DNA from: an uncultured Ruminococcus sp.
GTDB lineage: Bacteria; Bacillota; Clostridia; Oscillospirales; Ruminococcaceae
Length of the DNA: 42,807 bases
NCBI GenBank assembly: GCA_945877315.1
Contig: CAMCRP010000028.1
Coordinates: 1 to 42,807, forward strand
Direction of reading: 5' to 3'
This document shows, in pieces, positions 6,979-13,945 of this stretch; within the stretch, counting starts at the first letter, position 1; each line of letters starts with the position of its first letter. Under the pieces are notes generated by a model, which had not been told where the DNA came from, made no database searches, and saw only the letters and a list, made by a program, of their open reading frames with translations. The position numbers and the translations under genes were made by a program.

Positions 6979-8205
6979 ATGAATAACATAAGGATCCTTG
7001 CGGAGAATGTTTCGGTATCAAACGATACAAAGAAAACAGGTCTTAACAACAACGATATGATAATCGGCTCCTCAGGTTCGGGCAAGACAGGCGGATATGT
7101 TATCCCGAATTTGCAGAATATCAGCGGCAGCATGGTGGTTTCTGACACAAAGGGACAGCTTTGCAAAATGTTCAAGAGCAAGCTGGAAAAGAAGGGCTAT
7201 GCGGTTTTCACGCTTGACCTTGTTGACCCTCTTCGTTCCTGCGGATATGATCCTATCGGCGGAATACGCAGATATGCAAACGGCAAATATCGTGAACAGG
7301 ACGTGCTTACTCTTGCAAACACCCTAATGCCTATGCTGGATATGTACGAGCCATTTTGGGAGAAGGCGGCTGCGGGGTATCTTGCGTTTCTCATAGCATA
7401 CGCTTTGGAGGTGCTTGATCCAGAGGAGCAGAATATGACAAGCATTTGTAAGCTTCATCAGGCATACATACGCCCCGGCGGAACACTTTCTTTTTTGCAA
7501 TGGACAGAAAGAAATCCCGACACCTTCGCCGCAAGGAAGTTTCGTGAGATTAATTCATCTTCCAATGCCGAAAGAATGTGGAGCTGCATAATGGAGTTTG
7601 CAAACCGTGCGCTGGAGCCCTTTGAGTTTGAAGAGGCACGGCACATTTTTGAAAATCGGGACAGCTTTGACATACTAAGCCTTGGCAGACAAAAGACGGT
7701 GATCTTCCTTAACGTTAGCGACACAGACAGGACGTTCGATCATCTTGTGAATGTTTTCTACACTCAGGCGTTGCAGCTTCTTTGTTCAGAAGCCGATGCA
7801 AATCCCAATGGAAGGCTAAGGGTGCCTGTAAGAATAATTATGGACGACTTTGCCGCAAGCGCAAGGATACCCGATTTTGACAAGATAATCTCAGTAATTC
7901 GTTCAAGAGAAATATCTGTCAGCCTTATTCTGCAAAGCATGACTCAGCTTGAAAGTATGTACAATCACGCCGAAGCGACGACTATTGTAAACAACTGCGA
8001 TCACCTGATATACCTGGGCTCTCAGGACATTGAAACGGCGCAGTTCATAGGCTGCAAGGCTTACAAAACTCCCGAAACCATACTTTGTATGCCCCGTGAC
8101 AAGGCAATGCTTTTAACAAACGGCGAAAGGGCGGTTTTGGTGAACAAGATAAAGCCATACAGTACTATGCAGGACAAAAAAGACAAGTGTGAACTGTCGG
8201 TGTAA
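6979..8205 (+). CDS. VirD4/TraG-like coupling ATPase, soluble form
   Basis: A 408-residue ATPase of the VirD4/TraG type IV coupling protein family, which in conjugation pulls the DNA-relaxase complex to the secretion channel. Walker A is GSSGSGKT (30-37). Walker B is RIIMDDFA (285-292), with Asp290 where the family normally has Glu. The block ARIPDFDKIISVIRSREISV, the LILQSMTQLESMY segment and the NNCDHLIYLGSQDIETAQ segment are the usual C-terminal family motifs. Typical members have about 600 residues and two N-terminal membrane helices; here Walker A begins at residue 30 and no membrane segment is present. The ATG at 6979 is preferred because GAGG lies ten bases before it; ATG 6970 overlaps the ribosome site. 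No relaxase or other transfer gene is visible, so a role other than conjugation is possible. Confidence 0.85.
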   Translation: MNNIRILAENVSVSNDTKKTGLNNNDMIIGSSGSGKTGGYVIPNLQNISGSMVVSDTKGQLCKMFKSKLEKKGYAVFTLDLVDPLRSCGYDPIGGIRRYANGKYREQDVLTLANTLMPMLDMYEPFWEKAAAGYLAFLIAYALEVLDPEEQNMTSICKLHQAYIRPGGTLSFLQWTERNPDTFAARKFREINSSSNAERMWSCIMEFANRALEPFEFEEARHIFENRDSFDILSLGRQKTVIFLNVSDTDRTFDHLVNVFYTQALQLLCSEADANPNGRLRVPVRIIMDDFAASARIPDFDKIISVIRSREISVSLILQSMTQLESMYNHAEATTIVNNCDHLIYLGSQDIETAQFIGCKAYKTPETILCMPRDKAMLLTNGERAVLVNKIKPYSTMQDKKDKCELSV

Positions 8206-8227
8206 TGCAAAAAGAGATGTAATAAGC

Positions 8228-8246
8228 GGGACGGGAAATCCGTCCC
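8228..8246. other. Small hairpin after the VirD4-like gene
   Basis: A perfect 7-base stem, GGGACGG/CCGTCCC, with loop GAAAT lies 22 bases after the stop codon. There is no T run on either side, so it is not a standard intrinsic terminator. It could still slow polymerase or stabilise the mRNA end. Confidence 0.35.
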
Positions 8247-8327
8247 CAACAAGCACCGTCAGGATATTTTAATGTACTGCTATATGCATATACTTCAACT
8301 TTTCTTTCCTATTTTTTGAAATGGTAC

Positions 8328-8433
8328 TTATACTAATAACCAATAAAAGTGTAGATAAAAAATCTGCGCAAAAATCATATACGCAAGTTTTTGCTTGATT
8401 TTTTATTCACTTTTTAATTGGTTCTTAGTATAA
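8328..8433. mobile_element. MITE-like inverted-repeat element
   Basis: A 106-base segment begins TTATACTAATAACCAAT and ends with the near-complement ATTGGTTCTTAGTATAA. The arms continue inward through AAAAGTG and ATAAAAAATC on both sides, so nearly the whole element folds into one hairpin of 40-odd base pairs with a few mismatches. It has no coding capacity. Size, AT-rich long terminal inverted repeats and intergenic location fit a miniature inverted-repeat transposable element. A target duplication longer than TA is not evident. A large natural hairpin with another role cannot be excluded without finding copies elsewhere in the genome. Confidence 0.5.
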
Positions 8434-8591
8434 CACTCCACATTCAAAAACGCCGCACCATAATTCAACTCTCAATACTTAACACTCAACATAAAAAAAA
8501 AAAAAAAAAAGCATACAAGCCATACCCTCCGAATATACTTAATACCAAGAACAAACTGCGGACGAATTGTCCTGCGGATAAGGAGGAAAAT
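8434..8591 (+). other. sipL upstream region with an 18-base A run and possible sigma-E promoter
   Basis: The region contains CAACTCTCAATACTTAACACTCAAC, a run of 18 A residues (8493-8510), then GCATACAAGCC. CATACAAG at 8512-8519 fits the mother-cell sigma-E -10 consensus CATACANT in seven of eight positions, and an ATA lies 18 bases upstream across the A run, slightly long for sigma-E. Mother-cell expression would suit sipL. The run length is uncertain because homopolymers are error-prone. Confidence 0.3.
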
Positions 8592-10130
8592 ATGGATCTG
8601 AAAACCAACAGAGAGATGATCTCTGCCTGTGAAACTATTTTTAGCGGCGTTCAGGAGCAGTCGGCGGAGCTTGATTACACCTTGCCAGACTATTGCCCCG
8701 ATATTTTCAGAATAGTAAAGTGTATGGCTATACCGAGAATATTGTCCTACAACATCAGCGGCGAACGGCTTACCTACGAGCTTTCTGTTTGCATAAGGGT
8801 GCTTTATTGCAGTGAGGAAAGTGAAGCGGTTCATTCTGCCGAGCAAAAGCTTATTTACACCAAAACCGCCGATTTGGGAAAATGTCCGAAATCGCCAAAG
8901 GTCACGCTGAAACCGTCTGCGGATTACATAAACTGCCGTGCGGTCAACAAGAAGCGGCTGGATATCAGGGGGGCTGTTTCCGTTAAAATAACGGTGACGG
9001 ACGAAGCGGGCTGCGATGTTATCAGCGATATTTTCGGAATGGGCGTTCAGACGAAAAAGCTGCCTGTCACATTCGTTTCAAGCGTTATCAGAGGTTCAAA
9101 GCATATTACCGTCAGCGAGGAATACGACCTTGGTATCTCAAAGCCGCCTATCGGGGACATACTTATGTGTGACGCCGCTGTTACGTCCACCGACTGCAAG
9201 GTCATTGCAAACAAGCTTATTGTGAAGGGCGAAGCGTCCATAGAATTGCTTTATAGCTGTGTTAAGGACGGACTTTGCGGGCTGGAGGCTATGCAGTTCA
9301 CTCAGCCCTTTTCGCAGATAATTGATATGGACGGTATTGACGAGCGCTACGAATGCAGTGCCGATGTTTCCATTACCTGTTGCGATATGACGCCTGTTCC
9401 CGACAGCGAGGGAGAGCCAAAGCTTGTCAGCTGCGAGCTGGGCTTGCTTATATGCTGCGAGGCGGTGAAAACATCATCTGCGGAAATAGTCTGCGATGCT
9501 TTTTCCACATTATACTGCTGCGAGCCTGCAATGACAAATGTTAAGATAATGAGTGCTCCCGTGAAATTCTGCGACAGTCTTATGGTGAAAAAATCGCTGG
9601 ATTACAAAAACGGCGAGCTGACGGGCGTGTGCGCAGCGTGGGGCAGACCGTCCCAAATTACAGCAAAGGTCACGGAGGAGGGAAAGCTTTTTGTCAGCGG
9701 AACGGTGATATTTTCCGCACTTGTAACATCATCGGACGGAAAGACGGACATTATCGAGGAGGAAACACCATTTGAGCTTGTCAAGGAAAAGGCTGAACCC
9801 GATTCGTCAGCGGAGGTGTCCGCTTCGGTGATTTCCTGTTCGTTCAGTATGTCGTCATCGGGCAGCATTGAAGTAAAGGCGGAGCTGAAAATCTGCGGCA
9901 GTATTTCCTCGGCAATATCCGCAAAGGCGGTGACGGACATTTCCGTAATTGAGGAAGAACCTGCGAAGCGTGACGGCGATTATGCTCTTAAACTCTATTT
10001 TGCGGAGGACGGGGAGGACATCTGGGAGATAGCCAAGCGTTACAAGACCTCTGTTTCTGCGGTAATGGAGGAAAACGAACTAGAAGATGAAACAGTTCAC
10101 GGCGGAATGATACTCATTCCTATCGTATAA
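8592..10130 (+). CDS. sipL: SipL-like SpoIVA-interacting coat morphogenesis protein
   Basis: A 512-residue protein built of DUF3794 (SPOCS) domains with a C-terminal LysM-like domain (about 468-512, AEDGEDIWEIAKRYKTSVSA). This is the architecture of SipL, the clostridial mother-cell protein that binds the SpoIVA ATPase and anchors the spore coat on the forespore surface; its LysM domain makes the contact. The gene directly upstream of spoIVA, 16 bases away, strongly supports this. The ATG at 8592 follows AGGAGG; upstream in-frame codons would add a Lys-rich stretch encoded by the A run and are not credible. The protein is rich in Cys, with several CC pairs (ITCCDM, LICCEA, LYCCEP), which is more than I would expect for this family. 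Sipl function is inferred from the domain order and neighbour. Confidence 0.88.
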   Translation: MDLKTNREMISACETIFSGVQEQSAELDYTLPDYCPDIFRIVKCMAIPRILSYNISGERLTYELSVCIRVLYCSEESEAVHSAEQKLIYTKTADLGKCPKSPKVTLKPSADYINCRAVNKKRLDIRGAVSVKITVTDEAGCDVISDIFGMGVQTKKLPVTFVSSVIRGSKHITVSEEYDLGISKPPIGDILMCDAAVTSTDCKVIANKLIVKGEASIELLYSCVKDGLCGLEAMQFTQPFSQIIDMDGIDERYECSADVSITCCDMTPVPDSEGEPKLVSCELGLLICCEAVKTSSAEIVCDAFSTLYCCEPAMTNVKIMSAPVKFCDSLMVKKSLDYKNGELTGVCAAWGRPSQITAKVTEEGKLFVSGTVIFSALVTSSDGKTDIIEEETPFELVKEKAEPDSSAEVSASVISCSFSMSSSGSIEVKAELKICGSISSAISAKAVTDISVIEEEPAKRDGDYALKLYFAEDGEDIWEIAKRYKTSVSAVMEENELEDETVHGGMILIPIV

Positions 10131-10146
10131 AGCGGAGGTAACGGAT

Positions 10147-11625
10147 ATGAACAGCAGCGATATTTACAGGGACATTGCAGAGCGCACCAAGGGCGATATT
10201 TACATCGGGGTGGTGGGACCCGTCCGAACGGGAAAATCAAGCTTTATCAAGCGGTTTATGGAAACGCTTGTTATACCGAATATCAAGGACGGATATTCAC
10301 GGGAACGGGCGGTAGATGAACTTCCACAATCGGCGGCGGGCAAGACAATTATGACTACCGAGCCGAAATTTATCCCCGAAGAAGCGGCTGAGATAAGCAT
10401 CGGGGACAATGCAAAAATGCGTGTGCGTATGATAGACTGCGTTGGCTACATAGTTCCCAGCTCTATCGGATATATCGAAAATGAGCAGCCGAGAATGGTT
10501 ATGACACCGTGGTTTGACGAGGAAGTGCCGTTTAACATGGCGGCTGAGGTGGGGACGGCAAAGGTCATTAGAGAACATTCCACCATAGGGCTGGTGGTTA
10601 CTTCTGACGGCAGCATTTCAGATATTCCCAGAAAGGAATATGAGGAGTGTGAGGAGCGGGTAATCGGCGAACTTTCCGAGATAAACAAGCCATTTGTGGT
10701 GCTTCTTAACTGCGTTTATCCTCATTCCGAAGAAGCATCGGCAATGGCAAAAAATATGGAGAAAAAGTACGGCGCAAGGGTAATTCCCGTGAACTGCCTT
10801 GACCTGAATGAGGAGGATATTACCGCAATAATCAGAGAAGTGCTTTTCTCATTCCCCATTAAGGAGATCAACGTGAAAATGCCTAAATGGATAACTTCTC
10901 TGCCAAAGGGTCACTGGCTGAAAGATGAGGTTTTCGGTGCGGTGAGAGAGGCTGCGTCGGGCATTCGTCAGGTGAGAGATGCGCAGAATATTTCCGAAAA
11001 GCTGAAAGACTGCGAGCATTGTTCCCATACGGAAATCATCGGCATAGACCTTGGAAAGGGAAGTGCGTCTATCTGTGCAGAGCTGAAAAACGAGCTGTTT
11101 TACAAGGTGCTTTCGGAGGAAACGGGCATTGCAATTTCCGAGGAAAGCGACCTGCTGCCGCTTCTCACGGAGCTTTCGGAGATACGGAAGAAATACAGCC
11201 GAATGGAAGGTGCACTTTCTCAGGTGGAGGCAACGGGCTATGGCATTGTTATGCCGTCCATTGATGAATTGGAGCTTGAAGAGCCTGAGATCGTTAAGCA
11301 GGGCGGGAGATACGGTGTTCGTCTGCGGGCGTCTGCGCCGTCTATCCATTTGATGAAAGCGAATATTGTAACGGAGGTCAGTCCCATAGTCGGTTCGGAA
11401 AAGCAGTCCCAGGAGCTTGTGGAATATCTGATGAACGAGTTTGAGGAGGATCCCAAGAAGATATGGGAGTCCAACATTTTCGGGAAATCCCTTCACGAGC
11501 TTGTCAACGAGGGACTTCACAACAAGCTGTATCATCTCCCCGCAGATGCAAGACTCAAGCTGCAGGAAACTATTGAGCGTATGATAAATGAGGGCTGCGG
11601 AGGGCTGATCTGCTTTATTCTCTGA
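10147..11625 (+). CDS. spoIVA: Stage IV sporulation protein A, SpoIVA
   Basis: A 492-residue protein, the normal length of SpoIVA. This ATPase polymerises on the outer forespore membrane in the mother cell and forms the base layer for the coat and a condition for cortex formation. The Walker A loop is GPVRTGKS (24-31), near the N-terminus as in other members, followed by the GTPase-like domain with RMIDCVGY and a long C-terminal region that ends GGLICFIL. The C-terminal membrane-contacting residues are thus kept. A GGAGG ribosome site is in place and the gene follows sipL by 16 bases, so the two are one unit. The terminator at 11641-11684 closes it. Confidence 0.96.
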   Translation: MNSSDIYRDIAERTKGDIYIGVVGPVRTGKSSFIKRFMETLVIPNIKDGYSRERAVDELPQSAAGKTIMTTEPKFIPEEAAEISIGDNAKMRVRMIDCVGYIVPSSIGYIENEQPRMVMTPWFDEEVPFNMAAEVGTAKVIREHSTIGLVVTSDGSISDIPRKEYEECEERVIGELSEINKPFVVLLNCVYPHSEEASAMAKNMEKKYGARVIPVNCLDLNEEDITAIIREVLFSFPIKEINVKMPKWITSLPKGHWLKDEVFGAVREAASGIRQVRDAQNISEKLKDCEHCSHTEIIGIDLGKGSASICAELKNELFYKVLSEETGIAISEESDLLPLLTELSEIRKKYSRMEGALSQVEATGYGIVMPSIDELELEEPEIVKQGGRYGVRLRASAPSIHLMKANIVTEVSPIVGSEKQSQELVEYLMNEFEEDPKKIWESNIFGKSLHELVNEGLHNKLYHLPADARLKLQETIERMINEGCGGLICFIL

Positions 11626-11640
11626 TAGTACATTATAAAA

Positions 11641-11689
11641 AATCCGCCGATACTGTCCGCATATTTGGACAGTATCGGCGGATTGATGT
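11641..11689. terminator. Bidirectional intrinsic terminator between spoIVA and parC
   Basis: A perfect 18-base stem, AATCCGCCGATACTGTCC (11641-11658) with its complement (11667-11684), and an 8-base loop. A-rich sequence lies on the left and T-rich sequence on the right (GATGTTTTTA), so it can end transcripts from both spoIVA (+) and parC (-), which converge here. Confidence 0.9.
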
Positions 11690-11691
11690 TT

Positions 11692-13932
11692 TTATAAAAG
11701 CTTCATCTGATTGGGATCGTCCTCGTCTTTCAGAATAGAACCTGCGGACGGAACGGATTTAACAACGTATTTTTTCATGGATTCAAGCTTTTCTTCGGGC
11801 AGCTTTTCGGCACGGTCAACGGCTGCCTTTGCTTTCAGCGTTATGACCTGAACGCCTTGTGTATCTCTCGTGGATTTCGGGAGAATAAGTGCGGAGTCGA
11901 AAATTATTGCTCTGCCGTTTGTGGTATGAACGTAAATGCTTGAATTGTCACATTCGGGGATAATGCTTACCAGCGGGGATTTTGATGAATATGCGTTTGA
12001 CAGCTTCTTTCGGTTGGTCTTTGTTTCGTAAGCGGAAAGGGGAACCTTTGCAGCCTTGCCGTTTTCAAATACCATCATAATATGTCCGCTGTAATCGGTG
12101 GTGATTATCATTCCCAGAAGGTTTTCGCCCTCGTCGAAGCCCAGCTTTGCGGGAACGTATTCGCCCAGTGCAGAAGCCTTGGTGTTCTCGAAATTGTTCA
12201 CCTTGGACTTGTAGACCTGACATTTATCCGTGAAGAAGAGCAGGTCTGCCTTGGTGGTGGTTTCCTGTTCAAGGATAATCCTGTCGCCCTCTTTCAGCTT
12301 CTGTTCGCTGCTCATTCTGAGGGACTGAGGTGTTATCCTCTTGAAATAACCGCTTTCGGAAAGGAACACAGTCACGGGCATATCGGGAATATCTTCCTCA
12401 ACGTCCTCGTCGGCAATATCTCCCGCATAGAAGAACATTGTCTTTCTCGGCTGACCGTATTTCTTGATAACGTCCTTCAGCTCGGAAATAATTATTGCCT
12501 TGACCTTCTTTTCATCGGCGAGAATGCCTTCCATTTCGGCAATGTCCTTTTCCAGCTGTTCGATTTCGTCAATGCGTCCGATGATATATTCTCTGTTAAG
12601 ATGACGCAGCTTTATTTCGGCAACATATTCCGCCTGAATCTCGTCAATGCCGAAGCCTATCATCAGGTTGGGAACAACATCGTTTTCCTCTTCCGTTTCA
12701 CGGACAATTTTAATTGCCTTGTCAATGTCAAGCAGTATCTTTTTCAGACCCTTTAAGAGGTGCAGCTTTTCCTTTTTCTTGTTAAGATCAAAATAAACTC
12801 TACGCTTGATACATTCCTTTCGGAAGGCTGTCCATTCTTCAAGAATTTCGTTGATACCCATAACCTTTGGCATTCCGCCGATAAGAATATTGAAATTGCA
12901 GGCGTAGCTGTCCTGCAAGGGGGTGAGCCTGAACAGCTTCTGCATCAGCTTATCGGGGTCAACACCTCTTTTTATGTCAATAGCAATTTTCAGACCCGAC
13001 AGGTCGGTTTCATCTCGGATATATGAGATCTCGTTGATTTTTCCCGCCTTGATAAGCTCAATTATCTTGTCCATAATGGCTTCTATGGTGGTCGTTGCGG
13101 GAATTTCGGTCACTTCGATACAGTTTGCGGATTTGTCAAAGCTATATTTTGAGCGAATTTTTATTGAACCTCTGCCTGTTTCGTAAATCTTCCGAAGCTC
13201 GGTTTCGTCGTATAGGATAAATCCTCCTCCCGGGAAATCGGGACCTTTTAAGGTGGATATGGGGTCGTGAGCGGGATTTTTCAGATATGCAATGGCAGTT
13301 TCACAAACCTCCGTCAGGTTGAACGGGCAGACTGCACTTGCCATTGAAACGGCGATACCCACATTTGCATTTACAAGGATCGTGGGGAAGGTTGCGGGGA
13401 GCAGAGTGGGTTCTGTCAGCGTGTTATCGTAGTTGGGAACGAAATCCACCGTGTCCTTGTCAATATCTCTGAAAAGCTCGTTGCAGATAGCGTCCAGCTT
13501 TGCTTCGGTGTATCGGGAAGCAGCGTATGCCATATCTCTTGAATAGGCTTTACCGAAGTTACCCTTGCTGTCAACATAGGGGTGAAGAAGTGCCTCATTT
13601 CCTCTTGACAGACGCACCATTGTTTCGTAAATGGCAGCGTCGCCGTGGGGGTTCAGCTTCATTGTTTGTCCCACAATATTTGCGGATTTGGTACGATTGC
13701 CCTTTAAAAGTCCCATGGTGTACATAGTGTACAAAAGCTTTCTGTGGGAAGGCTTGAAGCCGTCAATTTCGGGCAAGGCACGGGAAACGATAACGCTGAT
13801 GGCATAGGGCATATAGTTCTGCCGAAGCGTGTCAGTAATGCGTTCCTCAACGACCGTTCCCGAACCTTCGATATAAGCGTTGGGGATAGCCTGACGCTTT
13901 TTCTGCGGTTTTTCTTTATCTTTCTTTGCCAA
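11692..13932 (-). CDS. parC: Topoisomerase IV-like subunit A (ParC/GyrA family)
   Basis: A 746-residue DNA breakage-reunion subunit of a type IIA topoisomerase. The catalytic Tyr141 follows Arg140 in AASRYTEAKL; LNPHGDAAIYETMVRL (93-108) and the GLLKGNRTKSANIVG segment are the usual DNA-gate motifs. The protein is shorter than GyrA and I see no QRRGGKG-type GyrA box in its C-terminal domain, so it is ParC-like rather than gyrase, and would mainly decatenate chromosomes. It is divergent: VNANVGIAVSMASAVCPFNL replaces the common GIAVGMATNIPPHN. Translation starts at a TTG (13932-13930) after GGAGGACTGACAA. It follows parE by 13 bases and ends at the shared terminator. Confidence 0.88.
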   Translation of the reverse strand: MAKKDKEKPQKKRQAIPNAYIEGSGTVVEERITDTLRQNYMPYAISVIVSRALPEIDGFKPSHRKLLYTMYTMGLLKGNRTKSANIVGQTMKLNPHGDAAIYETMVRLSRGNEALLHPYVDSKGNFGKAYSRDMAYAASRYTEAKLDAICNELFRDIDKDTVDFVPNYDNTLTEPTLLPATFPTILVNANVGIAVSMASAVCPFNLTEVCETAIAYLKNPAHDPISTLKGPDFPGGGFILYDETELRKIYETGRGSIKIRSKYSFDKSANCIEVTEIPATTTIEAIMDKIIELIKAGKINEISYIRDETDLSGLKIAIDIKRGVDPDKLMQKLFRLTPLQDSYACNFNILIGGMPKVMGINEILEEWTAFRKECIKRRVYFDLNKKKEKLHLLKGLKKILLDIDKAIKIVRETEEENDVVPNLMIGFGIDEIQAEYVAEIKLRHLNREYIIGRIDEIEQLEKDIAEMEGILADEKKVKAIIISELKDVIKKYGQPRKTMFFYAGDIADEDVEEDIPDMPVTVFLSESGYFKRITPQSLRMSSEQKLKEGDRIILEQETTTKADLLFFTDKCQVYKSKVNNFENTKASALGEYVPAKLGFDEGENLLGMIITTDYSGHIMMVFENGKAAKVPLSAYETKTNRKKLSNAYSSKSPLVSIIPECDNSSIYVHTTNGRAIIFDSALILPKSTRDTQGVQVITLKAKAAVDRAEKLPEEKLESMKKYVVKSVPSAGSILKDEDDPNQMKLL

Positions 13933-13945
13933 TTGTCAGTCCTCC

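Noticed and set aside
3256-8205. CRISPR array, toxin-antitoxin pair or prophage
   Set aside because: No short spaced repeats, no small paired toxin-like genes, and no capsid, terminase or integrase genes are present.
11692-11720. Direct fusion of spoIVA and parC transcripts
   Set aside because: The genes converge and the strong bidirectional terminator at 11641-11684 separates them.
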